DNA of 64,000 nucleotides from assembly GCA_019636285.1 (NCBI GenBank), contig JAHBXV010000012.1, positions 62,001 to 126,000 of the forward strand, read 5' to 3'. The notes under the pieces are model-generated. The model saw nothing but the letters and a program-made list of their open reading frames with translations, did no database searches and was not told where the DNA came from. Shown here piece by piece: positions 33,069-41,671 of this stretch; position 1 is the stretch's first letter; every line of letters begins with the position of its first letter. The stretch comes from Planctomycetaceae bacterium. Its GTDB lineage: Bacteria > Planctomycetota > Planctomycetia > Planctomycetales > Planctomycetaceae. The position numbers and the translations under genes are program-made.

Positions 33069-34514
33069 TCACTCGGCCCGCGTGACGACCACGTTCTCAA
33101 TCTTCAAGCCGGGTTCCTCGCTATCGCGGTGCTTGGCTTCTTTCAGCAGCCAGAGGATGTCGTCGTGGATCTGGAAGTCGAGATGGATGTCGAAGTTTCC
33201 GCTTTGGAGACGGAGTTCGAGCGGGACCATGCCGTCGGCCAACGGGACATAATTGGTGAAGGTTTCGATCGACTCCTCACCCAGTGGTCCGTTCGACAGG
33301 CGATGCTCGCGGACCGTGGCGGACTTGGTATCGATCGTGAGTTGTCCGGCTGAAAAGCCTCGCGAGAAGAAGCCGTTCCAACTGGGTCCGACCCCCACGC
33401 CGGCGGAGAAGCCGCGACCTTCCTTCAGGCGGTAATGCAGGACCGAGGTCTCGTCACCGATGTCGACACCCAGGAACTCCACATTGTCCGGCTGCGAGAA
33501 CAACCACCGCAGCGGCGGCATGTAGGCGAAGCCGCGGATGCGCGAGATGTCGTTCCATGACGGGCCGAATGATGAGTTCTGGTCGCGTTCGACGTGTGTT
33601 TTCTCACCGTCTTTCATGACGGCATCGTACTGGTACGCGGCAATTTCCTTGGCCGGCTTGCCATTCCAGGGCCGGGCGGCTTCGCTGACACGAGTCAAAA
33701 GAGCAAGTGCCTGTTCGCGAGTCGCCGGGTCAACCGGTGAGCCGAACATGGGGTCGGCTTTGACCAGTTCCTGTGTCCGGTCCTGCCAGAGAGCATCCTT
33801 GATGGAATCAATCACCAGCCGGGGCGTGCCCGTCTTTTCGTCCTCGATCAGGCTGGCACGAATGTCATAGCGCTGGGGGTCGACCAGCACGAACGGGGGC
33901 GAAATGATCTCGATCTGTTTGGGATGCTCGCGACGCTTTTTGTCAGCGGGGACGTCATCGAGCGTTGCCGGAGGAATCTCTTCGCGGACGATCACCAGAT
34001 GCGAATCTTCATTTCGCGGGAGCAGCGGAAAGTCCCAGTATTCCCACCCCGAGACTTCGGTGCCGCGCTCGGGATAGCGATGGACCTTCGCGGAGCGACC
34101 TTGGCGGACTTCGATTCGCTGCTTCCAACCTGCGGGGACGGTCGCCGTCAGTCGCACCGTCGCAGCAGCCGGTGTTCCCAGCACGAAGTCGGCCTGACGC
34201 GGCGTGTCGGTCGCTTCGTCGGTCAACGCCGGTCCTATCTGCGTTTGCGAGACCTTGTACCGGCCGGGCATCGAGACATCGAGCAGCGGCCAGTTGCGGA
34301 ACGGCTTCGTCAGGAAGACATACCGGCCGTCGGCTCCGGTCAGAACGGTCTTGCCCCCCAGGCAGGTACCGATGCAGTCATGCACGGTCACGCTGGCCCC
34401 CGCGATGGGGCGCCCCTCTTCATCGGTGACCGTTCCCTGTAAAAACGGGTCGGCCGCAAGACCCACCTCCGTCAAACATCCCGCCCAGAGAGCCAACAGA
34501 CACGCCGCGCGCAT
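33069..34514 (-). CDS. Secreted protein with carboxypeptidase regulatory-like domain
   Basis: ATG at 34514 has a strong GGAGG 4 bases upstream and opens a signal peptide (RAACLLALWAGCLTEVGLA). Residues 22-100 form a carboxypeptidase-regulatory-like (transthyretin-fold) domain: GTVTDEEGRPIAGASVTVHD, GADGRYVFLT. The remaining ~380 residues are a large soluble region with no motif I recognise, including RRWLFSQ-like aromatic clusters and a late LELRLQSGNFDIHLDFQIHD. 481 residues. Exported and probably bound to envelope polymers through its N-terminal fold. Function unknown. Confidence 0.75.
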   Translation of the reverse strand: MRAACLLALWAGCLTEVGLAADPFLQGTVTDEEGRPIAGASVTVHDCIGTCLGGKTVLTGADGRYVFLTKPFRNWPLLDVSMPGRYKVSQTQIGPALTDEATDTPRQADFVLGTPAAATVRLTATVPAGWKQRIEVRQGRSAKVHRYPERGTEVSGWEYWDFPLLPRNEDSHLVIVREEIPPATLDDVPADKKRREHPKQIEIISPPFVLVDPQRYDIRASLIEDEKTGTPRLVIDSIKDALWQDRTQELVKADPMFGSPVDPATREQALALLTRVSEAARPWNGKPAKEIAAYQYDAVMKDGEKTHVERDQNSSFGPSWNDISRIRGFAYMPPLRWLFSQPDNVEFLGVDIGDETSVLHYRLKEGRGFSAGVGVGPSWNGFFSRGFSAGQLTIDTKSATVREHRLSNGPLGEESIETFTNYVPLADGMVPLELRLQSGNFDIHLDFQIHDDILWLLKEAKHRDSEEPGLKIENVVVTRAE

Positions 34515-34718
34515 AACCCCTCCGTGTAATGATCGAAGTTCACGTTTGTCGACTGTCTCCGGCCAGCCATTGGACCGCGCGGACTGCGAGATCGGCAATA
34601 GAATTCTTGGTTTCTTGCACCGAACGTTCGACTCTTAGGACGGAAGACGAGGCAGAGCCTCATAAAGAGGCGAATTCTTGCTGATACCTGATCGCTGATC
34701 CCTCCCCCTAAAAACACA

Positions 34719-34746
34719 AACGGGCCGCGCTGGCGCGCGACCCGTT
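34719..34746 (-). terminator. Rho-independent terminator after PqaA-like gene
   Basis: On the minus strand, AACGGG...CCCGTT arms with an inner GCGC stem (one mismatch) lie 30 bases after the stop at 34776, followed by TTTGTGTTTTTAG. Confidence 0.8.
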
Positions 34747-34775
34747 CGCAGTTGTCGGTAAGATTGTCGAAAGCG

Positions 34776-36113
34776 CTAGTCGCGGTGGACCAGCGAGGTC
34801 AGCGAGAACGGCGTGCCGTCGTCGCTGAACCGGAACTCGATGAACGTCGCCAGGCGCTTGCCGGTAGGGACCGGAGCTACACCCACGGCCGCTCCGTCTT
34901 TCGAGTCGAGCTTCTGGCTGGTCCAGGTCGACTCGCGGAAATCCTGCGTGTCGGACGTGGCAGTCCAGATGTGGATCGAATCGGCTGCGGGTTTGGAGCG
35001 AACATCGAGCTTCACCCCTTCGGCGACCTGGCTGGCCTGCCATTCCACCTGCGGCATGCTCTCGCCCCGGGCCGCATGGCGGAAGAAAACGGCCAGCGTG
35101 GCGAGCGCCTTATCTTGCCCACCCTTCAAATTGTGGCCGGCATTAGGAACATGCAGCGCGTAACGAGGACCGACCAGATCCTTCCAGTAGATGTTCATCG
35201 CGTTGACGATCCAGTAGCGATCGTTCGTACCCACGATCATCAGCTTGGGAAGCGTGAGCGTTTCGCGGTAAGTATACGGGTCCATCATCGCCCAGAGAGC
35301 TTGTTCCCGCTCACCCTTGGGAATCCCGTCCTCCTTGACCAGTCCTTTGCTGGTGTAGTCGGCGATCTGCTCGCTGTAAACGCCCCACGTCTCTTTCTGC
35401 TGCTTCATCTGCTCGGGAAAGTTGAGGACGTCGATCACGATCGGCGCGGTGGCGATGATTCGCTTGTCGACCACCGGCGTCAGCCAACTCGTCCACCCGC
35501 GCTTCGAGGCCCCGGTAATTACGAAGCCCTTGACCGGCCGCTCGCGCTTTTCCGCCGAGAACTGTTGCAGCGCGTCCATCGCCCGGACGGCGCTCTTCAC
35601 CATCGGAAAGAGCAGTGGCCAGGTGTCGTCGCCCGTTTCCAGGTATTTCAGCCATGTTTCGGTGATGAGGTCGTCTTCGACGCGATCGCCAAACAACGGC
35701 TGATTGGGTACCTGGTGCAGCGTGGCGACCGGCGCGCGGCAGAGCATGGCGAGTTGCAGTTGCCCGAGCTGATCCCCTTCGCTCGGCTTGCGGCCGTGGC
35801 TGCCGCCGGTCACGAACAGCAGCATGTGCTCGGCATGGTCGATCTTCGCCGGCTCATAGACCATCAGGACGTGCTTCCAGACGATCGACTGCCACGTCTG
35901 CGAGGTCAGTTCGAGTTCGGTCACCTTGCCGACGCCGGGAACGTCCTTCTCGGAAATCACCTTCCAGCCAAAGACCGGATCGGGGAGAGCGGCATACTTG
36001 TAAATCGACGCCGGAAGACCATCGGTCACCGGGCGAACATTCGTCTCGGCCGCCATCCCACAGGATGCGACCGCCAGAATCAAGAATCCTGCTTCACGTA
36101 CAAAACGCAACAT
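34776..36113 (-). CDS. PhoPQ-activated pathogenicity-related (PqaA-like) secreted hydrolase
   Basis: ATG at 36113 (MLRFVREAGFLILAVASCGMAAE) starts a signal peptide; an ATG 9 codons upstream is possible. 445 residues. The family pattern of pfam PhoPQ-activated proteins is clear: an early VFGWKVISEKDVPG, WKHVLMVYEP, LLFVTGGSHGRK, VATLHQVPNQPLFGD, ALQQFSAEKRERPVKGFVITGASKRGWTSWL (a GxSxxG-type nucleophile elbow at GASKRG), then PKLMIVGTNDRYW and NAGHNLKGG, which supply late Asp and His. It is an alpha/beta-hydrolase-like enzyme, exported. Substrate unknown; several copies are usual in Planctomycetes. Confidence 0.88.
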   Translation of the reverse strand: MLRFVREAGFLILAVASCGMAAETNVRPVTDGLPASIYKYAALPDPVFGWKVISEKDVPGVGKVTELELTSQTWQSIVWKHVLMVYEPAKIDHAEHMLLFVTGGSHGRKPSEGDQLGQLQLAMLCRAPVATLHQVPNQPLFGDRVEDDLITETWLKYLETGDDTWPLLFPMVKSAVRAMDALQQFSAEKRERPVKGFVITGASKRGWTSWLTPVVDKRIIATAPIVIDVLNFPEQMKQQKETWGVYSEQIADYTSKGLVKEDGIPKGEREQALWAMMDPYTYRETLTLPKLMIVGTNDRYWIVNAMNIYWKDLVGPRYALHVPNAGHNLKGGQDKALATLAVFFRHAARGESMPQVEWQASQVAEGVKLDVRSKPAADSIHIWTATSDTQDFRESTWTSQKLDSKDGAAVGVAPVPTGKRLATFIEFRFSDDGTPFSLTSLVHRD

Positions 36114-36164
36114 ATCGATGAATCCCTTAGGAGAAACCAAGAACGCAAAACGTCGAGCAAACGC

Positions 36165-36620
36165 CTACTCGGACTTTTCCTCGCCCTTCGTCGTCAGCTC
36201 AATCGTACCCAGATCGACCGGTTCCGAACCCACGGTGACCTTGATCGTTGACTTGTCCTTGTCTTCGTAGCGGCCGTTCAACTGATCGGGTCCACCGAAC
36301 GAGTTAGAGAATGCATTGAATGCCTTCCAGGTGAAGGTGACCACATAGTCTCCCGGAGGAACACCGTCTCCAGACTCATAAGTTGAAATCTCGAAGTTGC
36401 CCAAGAGGTCCGCCACCCCGTGCGACAGCGTGGGCATACTGTTATCCATGCCAGCCAGGTTGTGAAACTGAATCTGGACGGCTGAACCCGGCGGCCGACC
36501 GTCGATCACGATTGTGCCACTGACTTTCTGCAACTCCTTGCGAGGAGGGGGTGACTCTCCGCATCCGGTAAATGACAACAGACAGGGCACGACAGACAAT
36601 AACCACAAAGCGCGATTCAT
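36165..36620 (-). CDS. Lipoprotein with transthyretin-like domain (partner of DUF1559)
   Basis: ATG at 36620 starts a lipoprotein signal: hydrophobic RALWLLSVVPCLLSF then the lipobox FTGC. 151 residues. The soluble part is a single transthyretin/carboxypeptidase-regulatory-like domain: VSGTIVIDGRPPGSAVQIQF, GNFEISTYESGDGVPPGDYV and a final strand VDLGTIEL. It follows a DUF1559 gene by 170 bases on the same strand with a hairpin between, an arrangement repeated in the module at 38-39.8 kb and common in Planctomycetes. Likely tethered to the outer face of a membrane. The AAGGGA of the hairpin's 3' side is its ribosome-binding site. Confidence 0.82.
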   Translation of the reverse strand: MNRALWLLSVVPCLLSFTGCGESPPPRKELQKVSGTIVIDGRPPGSAVQIQFHNLAGMDNSMPTLSHGVADLLGNFEISTYESGDGVPPGDYVVTFTWKAFNAFSNSFGGPDQLNGRYEDKDKSTIKVTVGSEPVDLGTIELTTKGEEKSE

Positions 36621-36640
36621 GCGAAGTAAGTCCCTTTTTC

Positions 36641-36662
36641 GGGGGCCATGAACGCGGCCCCC
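36641..36662 (-). terminator. Intercistronic hairpin between DUF1559 and lipoprotein genes (module A)
   Basis: A 7-bp GC stem (GGGGGCC with GGCCCCC, 8-base loop). On the minus strand it is followed by GAAAAAGGGA, which is the lipoprotein's ribosome-binding region, not a T-run. So it looks more like an RNA stability or attenuation element than a full terminator. Confidence 0.6.
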
Positions 36663-36790
36663 TCTCGGCCGAAATTCATTCTCTAGATGGTCGATCAAAG
36701 TCGGAAAGCCCTGCAAATGAACACGACAAGGACGCGCCAAGACACGCCCTTGTCGATCCGAACATTCCGCAGAACCAGCGTGAACCGCGA

Positions 36791-37813
36791 TCACTCCGGA
36801 GTGACGGTTTCGCCGCCTTGCCGTGTGGTGATTGAGGCAAGAACCAGGTTCGACATGTTCTCGCTGAAGAAACGAACGGCTCCGTCGGCCATCAGCATGT
36901 GCACGCCGCCGGTATGGAACGAGTGCCAGCTTTGGCTGCGGATGTTATTGCAGTTGATCCCGCATGGTCCGCCGTTGCTACCGGGAGTACCATCGTACAA
37001 TGCACCCGAAACCCAGTGCTCTCCGATCAGGAAGTCGCCCCAGCCGCCGCCGTTACCGGGCCCGTAAGTCGCGGTCAGGGTCGCATCAACCTGAAGCTTG
37101 CGATAGATGTTTGAACTTCCGGTACGTTCCCCCAGCACTGCCGTATTCGAGGTGCCATCGGTCACGTCACGCAGCCGACTGACGCCTCCACCTCCCAAAG
37201 AAGGGTCTGTTGCCTGTTGAAGGACTCCGCTACGAGGGCGGCTGGTTCCGCCGGGATAGCCAGTGTAGGCCAACGTGGAGATGTCGCTACGAATTCCCGA
37301 ACTCGGCGAATAATCACCACGGGCAGCCGTCCAGGTGAGCGTGGTCGGAGAAGTGATTTGGTAATTGCTTTCCGTCGGAGCCGAGCTAGACGGGCACTGA
37401 AACACGGTCAACGGCGTACGGATCACAGCCAGGTTCTGGGTGACGGCCGATGCCGGAAGCGCTCCAAGCGCCGCTCCTTGATTGACCGCCGGAACCGAGG
37501 AGTTCCACTGGTTGTAGAGTGGTGCCTGGTCCAGATAGGGAAGGATCATGATTGTCCAGGCAGACAGGTTCACGTTCGGAGAAAGGGACGCCATCCACGA
37601 GAACGGCATCGTGTTGTGCGTATCGTGGTAGTTGTGAAGCGCCAGACCCATCTGCTTCAAATTATTGCGGCACTGCGTCCGCCGAGCCGCCTCGCGTGCC
37701 TGCTGGACCGCCGGCAACAACAGGGCGATCAAAATCGCGATGATCGCGATGACCACCAGCAGTTCGATCAGGGTAAATCCCTTGCGGGAATGAATTCTCG
37801 TCTGAAGATGCAT
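36791..37813 (-). CDS. DUF1559 protein with prepilin-type N-terminus (module A)
   Basis: ATG at 37813 begins [19 protein letters not shown], a type IV prepilin-like leader cleaved after Gly (KG^FTLIE), followed by the hydrophobic helix [18 protein letters not shown]. The next conserved block, [20 protein letters not shown], is the hallmark of DUF1559 proteins, which are very numerous in Planctomycetes. The C-terminal region has [17 protein letters not shown] and a late [18 protein letters not shown], also typical. 340 residues. Likely a pseudopilin-like subunit of a surface structure or secretion system. Paired with the lipoprotein gene that follows and preceded by a 148-bp leader shared with module B. 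Confidence 0.93.
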   Translation of the reverse strand: MHLQTRIHSRKGFTLIELLVVIAIIAILIALLLPAVQQAREAARRTQCRNNLKQMGLALHNYHDTHNTMPFSWMASLSPNVNLSAWTIMILPYLDQAPLYNQWNSSVPAVNQGAALGALPASAVTQNLAVIRTPLTVFQCPSSSAPTESNYQITSPTTLTWTAARGDYSPSSGIRSDISTLAYTGYPGGTSRPRSGVLQQATDPSLGGGGVSRLRDVTDGTSNTAVLGERTGSSNIYRKLQVDATLTATYGPGNGGGWGDFLIGEHWVSGALYDGTPGSNGGPCGINCNNIRSQSWHSFHTGGVHMLMADGAVRFFSENMSNLVLASITTRQGGETVTPE

Positions 37814-37962
37814 GCCAAAAGTCCCTATGCGCTGCGATTGCCCCGGGGGATGAACTGGTCTGAACGAACCAGAAGAACGTTTCCCCGTATTGAGATACGT
37901 ATCTACCCTACCATTCGACAATGTTCATCGGCAATGAGTTGCTCGATGGAATTTTCGTGAAG
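37814..37962 (-). promoter_or_regulatory. Conserved leader of DUF1559 module A
   Basis: This 149-base stretch upstream of the start is nearly identical in pattern to 39773-39920: TTCACGAAAATTCCATC, CTCATTGCCGA, GGTAGGGTAG and GGGGAAA blocks recur in order at the same spacing. It must contain the promoter and 5' leader of the DUF1559 gene. Confidence 0.6.
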
Positions 37963-38092
37963 ACCTGCCCGAAGGCCGGTGTCCAAGGTTCCGACTGTGC
38001 GAGGTGATGCGCCGTCCGGCGGACTCGCACACTGCCGTCACATTGCCGCGAAGAGGTTCGAGCGGAAACGCTCAGCAAGTCCGTTCTGGACG

Positions 38093-38572
38093 TCACTCCT
38101 TCGTGCTGAAATCGAGCGGAGTCAGTCCCTGGTCGCCGGAGGAAACCGTCATCTTCATCGGCGACGTGCTCGCGGAGACATACTTCCCCTTGAAGAGATC
38201 GGGGCCGGGCTCATCCGTCCCCATCATCTTCTGCTGGGGAGTGGGCACCACGCTGGGATCGGGATAGACGGCCGTGACAGTGTAATCGCCGGGAGAGATT
38301 CCCTGGTTCGTCCCGGTCGTCAGCCGATACGTTCCATCCGCATTCGAGACACCAGAGGCCGGGTTAATTGCCGGATTGGCCGGATGGAAGATGACCTGCA
38401 CGCCACCGGTCGGCGTGCCGTCGACCAGGAGCAATCCCTCGGGATTGACATAGGTTGGCCCGCTATTACAGCCGGTGAACGAAAGCGCTACCAGAGAAAC
38501 GGAAACGATAGCCCACCGAGAACCAACCAGGGTCCGCATACGCGCCCCGGCGGTGAAATGACGTTTTGCCAT
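38093..38572 (-). CDS. Lipoprotein with transthyretin-like domain (module B)
   Basis: ATG at 38572 has GAGGAA 9 bases upstream. The signal (RWAIVSVSLVALSF) ends in the lipobox FTGC, and the mature part has TYVNPEGLLLVDGTPTGGVQVIF, ASGVSNADGTYRLTTG and GDYTVTAVYP, a transthyretin-like fold. 159 residues. It sits 147 bases after the second DUF1559 gene with a GC-rich hairpin between, matching module A. Both modules probably encode an exported pair acting together. Confidence 0.82.
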   Translation of the reverse strand: MAKRHFTAGARMRTLVGSRWAIVSVSLVALSFTGCNSGPTYVNPEGLLLVDGTPTGGVQVIFHPANPAINPASGVSNADGTYRLTTGTNQGISPGDYTVTAVYPDPSVVPTPQQKMMGTDEPGPDLFKGKYVSASTSPMKMTVSSGDQGLTPLDFSTKE

Positions 38573-38667
38573 GAAGCTGGATTCCTCGAGCATAGCGAGA
38601 GAGAGATGTTCGCCCCGTGGAAATGCCGCGATCGACGGTCAGGCGGTCGACTCCGCGAAAGACAAAA

Positions 38668-38691
38668 TGCGCGCGGCATTGGCCGCGCGCA
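38668..38691 (-). terminator. Intercistronic hairpin/terminator (module B)
   Basis: A perfect 10-bp stem TGCGCGCGGC/GCCGCGCGCA with loop ATTG. On the minus strand it is followed by TTTTGTCTTTC, so it can act as an attenuating terminator between the DUF1559 and lipoprotein genes. Confidence 0.75.
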
Positions 38692-38719
38692 TCGAGCGAA
38701 GTCCCGACCAACGCGATTA

Positions 38720-39772
38720 CTATTGCTGGCTGACCGTTTCGCCGCCATCGCGCGAGAGCAGACCGGCAAAGACAATGACCGACATGTTTTCCGACAGGAA
38801 CGAAACCGAACCATCGCCAAACAGGGCATGCACGCCGCCTGTATGGAACGAATACGGGTTGTTCTCGTTGTAGATGTTGATGAACCCGCATCCGGCCTGC
38901 CCGGGATCAGCAATCGTCGCCCCGCTCAGACCGCGGGCATGACGCGCGACGTTTACGTCGCCGAAGAACGAATTCAGCCCGAGCCCGCCGTCGAGGAGCG
39001 TGCTGCCGGGAGTCGGAATGCCCCGAAAATAGCGCTTCTGTTTGCCCGCCAGTTCAACAAGGCAGATCGTGTTCGACAGGCCGTCGGTCACTTCGGAGAA
39101 CTTGACTTTCCAGTTGTCTTCCTTGTTGGTGGCATTGTCGACGCGACCAAAGAACGCGTTGTTCGTGCTCGTGGCAGGCAGTCCAGCGCACGCTGCCAGC
39201 GAGCTGTGCAGGCCGCGGAGCGGAACATAATCGGTCCGCGGCGTGATCATGGGAGCCCCGCTACCAAGACCGACAGACTGCAAGTAAGGGCCATAGTCCG
39301 AAGGGGGACTGCCCGGAGTCGATGGGCAGAGGAATGCGGGAATCGGCGTTCCCATCATCTGGGCGTTCTGCGTTCCATAGGGAGCCGGCATGTTGACCGG
39401 ATCGAGATAGGAGCGCTTCATATCGAAGTTCTGATAGTACGTCGCCTGATCCATGTACGGGAGCAGGTGCCACAGCGTGCCGAACGTCGTTCGCTGCCCA
39501 TAGGGGTTGCCCGCCGGCCAACCGCCGGGATAATCCGCCTGCTTGATGTCGCGCACCCAGGACGGAACGTAGCCGTATGCCTGCTCATGGTTGTGAACAG
39601 CCAGGCCGAGCTGCTTGAGATTGTTCCGGCACTGCGTTCGCCGGGCCGCCTCGCGCGCCTGCTGCACGGCCGGCAACAACAGGGCGATCAGAATCGCGAT
39701 AATCGCGATGACCACCAGCAATTCGATCAGGGTAAACCCCTTCCGGGAACGAATTCTCGTCTGAAGATGCAT
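38720..39772 (-). CDS. DUF1559 protein with prepilin-type N-terminus (module B)
   Basis: 350 residues starting [19 protein letters not shown], with the same leader and hydrophobic helix as module A and the block [21 protein letters not shown]-terminal signatures include EVTDGLSNTICLVELAG and [18 protein letters not shown]. The N-terminal ~55 residues are almost identical to module A while the central region differs, suggesting duplication followed by divergence of the exposed part. Likely a pseudopilin-like exported subunit. Confidence 0.93.
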   Translation of the reverse strand: MHLQTRIRSRKGFTLIELLVVIAIIAILIALLLPAVQQAREAARRTQCRNNLKQLGLAVHNHEQAYGYVPSWVRDIKQADYPGGWPAGNPYGQRTTFGTLWHLLPYMDQATYYQNFDMKRSYLDPVNMPAPYGTQNAQMMGTPIPAFLCPSTPGSPPSDYGPYLQSVGLGSGAPMITPRTDYVPLRGLHSSLAACAGLPATSTNNAFFGRVDNATNKEDNWKVKFSEVTDGLSNTICLVELAGKQKRYFRGIPTPGSTLLDGGLGLNSFFGDVNVARHARGLSGATIADPGQAGCGFINIYNENNPYSFHTGGVHALFGDGSVSFLSENMSVIVFAGLLSRDGGETVSQQ

Positions 39773-40122
39773 GACAATGTTCCTGTGCGATACGAAGAGC
39801 GCCCGGGGATGTGCTGGTCAGAATGAACCAGCGGGATTTTCCCCGTTTCGAGATGCGTAACTACCCTACCATTCCTGAATGTTCGTCGGCAATGAGTTCG
39901 TTGATGGAATTTTCGTGAAGCCCGGCTGGAAAGTCGGTCTCCCCGGTCGCGACTTTCTGAGCGTGCGAGCAGGACACCGGCCAACCAACCAGCCGGTCAA
40001 CTGGGTGGCACGCCGATCGACGGGCTGGCACACTGGGAGTTCGTCGCTGGCACCTGACAGGCACGACCGGTCGCGTGCTGGCCACCCCCTCAGCACGATT
40101 CGCAACGTGACGACCTTTCCGT
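39773..40122. promoter_or_regulatory. Divergent region: leader of module B and promoter side of symporter
   Basis: Bases 39773-39920 repeat the leader described at 37814. The remaining 200 bases up to the symporter start have no gene that I support; they should hold the plus-strand promoter of the symporter. Nothing else is recognised. Confidence 0.5.
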
Positions 40123-41625
40123 ATGCCGCCATCTCACTCGCTTGCCAATGTCGACCTCGCCGTCCTGATTGGCTACCTCGCCTTGACCGTGGGGCTCGGG
40201 TGTCTGTTTGCCCGGCGCGCCGCCAACAGCGAACGCTTCATGGCGGCCGACCGAAACCTCCCCGCGTGGGCCGTCGGTCTGTCAATCTTCGGCTCCTACG
40301 TCAGCAGCATCAGTTACCTGGCCAACCCGGGAAAATCGTTCGCGGACAACTGGAACGCTTTTGTCTTCAGCCTGGCGACCCCGGTCGCCGCCTGGTGTGC
40401 CGTCCGCTGGTTTGTCCCCTTCTACCGCCGGACCGGCGAGGTCTCCGCGTATCACCACCTCGAACACCGATTCGGGCACTGGGCCCGAACGTACGCCGTC
40501 GTCTGCTTTCTGCTCACGCAACTGGCCCGCACCGGGACCATCATCTACTTGTTGGCGCTCGCAGTCGCCCCGCTCACTGGCTGGGATCCACTGGTCCTCA
40601 TTCTGGTAACGGGAATCCTGATGACCGTCTACACGGTTGTCGGGGGGATGGAAGCCCTGATGTGGATCGGGGTGCTACACGCCGTGGTGCTGCTGGCCGG
40701 GCCGCTCATCTGTCTGATTGTGCTGGGAATGCTGCTACCGCATGGATTGTCGACGGTAACCGAACTGCCGGATGTTCGGGAGAAGTTCAGCCTCGGAAGT
40801 CTTTCGCTCGACCCGAGGGAATCGACGGTGTGGGTCGTGCTGATCTATGGATTCGTCATCAACCTCACGAACTTCGCCGCCGATCAGGGATACATTCAGC
40901 GCTACCTGACGGCGAAGTCGGAACGGGACGCCGCCCGTAGTGTCACGTACGGAGCATGGCTCTACGTCCCGGTGGCTGCCGTTTTCTTCCTGATCGGGAC
41001 CGAGTTGTACGCCTGGTCGATCTTCCAGCCCGACGCGCTCCCCACGGGAATCGCCGCCGATCAGGTCTTTCCCTGGTTCATCGCCAACCGCCTTCCGATT
41101 GGTCTGGCCGGGCTGGTGGTGGCCGGAGTCTTCGCGGCCGCCATGGACCCCAGCCTCAACAGCATGGCCACACTGGTGCTGCGCGATCTCTACCAGGGCT
41201 ATTTGCGACCCCAACCGACCGAGCGCGAAGCCTTGTGGGTTCTGCGTTCGGTGACGGCACTTTCCGGATTGCTCGCCATTGCCGTCGCTCTCGCCATGAC
41301 GCGGTCCCGCAGCATTCTCGAAGCGTGGTGGATGCTCGCGGGAGTTTTTAACGGTGGCGTGCTGGGGCTGGTGATTCTTGGCCGTTTTCCCAAGGAACGC
41401 GTCGGTCGCGCGTCCGCTGCCCTCGCGGTGGGCTGCGGAATCATGGTGATTCTGTGGATGACCCTGTCGCCCTCGATCCCGCAACTGCCCAACTGGGCGA
41501 AGAACCCGCTCCACCCCTTCTGCATCCCCGTGGTCGGAACGGCTGTGATCCTGGCAATTGGCTCGCTGGAAGCGATCTTTAAGCCACGAACGCGGCCACA
41601 GAACACAGGCGAAATTCAATCCTGA
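40123..41625 (+). CDS. Sodium:solute symporter (SSF family)
   Basis: 500 residues with about 13 hydrophobic helices, beginning VDLAVLIGYLALTVGLGCLFA. SSF signatures include the SFGSYVSSISYLANPGK-like segment after helix 2 (SIFGSYVSSISYLANPG), TVVGGMEALMWIGVLHAVV, and a central NFAADQGYIQRYLTAK with the DQ-YIQR motif. AAAMDPSLNSMATLVLRDLYQGY is the usual post-helix 8 region. It would import an organic solute with Na+. Gene order with a DapA-family enzyme 46 bases downstream suggests a sialic acid, keto-acid or related sugar-acid substrate, but that is inference. No regulator is adjacent. Confidence 0.9.
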   Translation: MPPSHSLANVDLAVLIGYLALTVGLGCLFARRAANSERFMAADRNLPAWAVGLSIFGSYVSSISYLANPGKSFADNWNAFVFSLATPVAAWCAVRWFVPFYRRTGEVSAYHHLEHRFGHWARTYAVVCFLLTQLARTGTIIYLLALAVAPLTGWDPLVLILVTGILMTVYTVVGGMEALMWIGVLHAVVLLAGPLICLIVLGMLLPHGLSTVTELPDVREKFSLGSLSLDPRESTVWVVLIYGFVINLTNFAADQGYIQRYLTAKSERDAARSVTYGAWLYVPVAAVFFLIGTELYAWSIFQPDALPTGIAADQVFPWFIANRLPIGLAGLVVAGVFAAAMDPSLNSMATLVLRDLYQGYLRPQPTEREALWVLRSVTALSGLLAIAVALAMTRSRSILEAWWMLAGVFNGGVLGLVILGRFPKERVGRASAALAVGCGIMVILWMTLSPSIPQLPNWAKNPLHPFCIPVVGTAVILAIGSLEAIFKPRTRPQNTGEIQS

Positions 41626-41671
41626 GAATTCCCGCGCGTACACGAGTCCCTCTCTGTTGGAACACTTCCCG

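Noticed and set aside
37979-39826. 615-codon plus-strand open frame across the second DUF1559 module
   Set aside because: Antisense of the DUF1559 and lipoprotein genes; no motif or ribosome-binding site, and an arginine-rich shadow composition.
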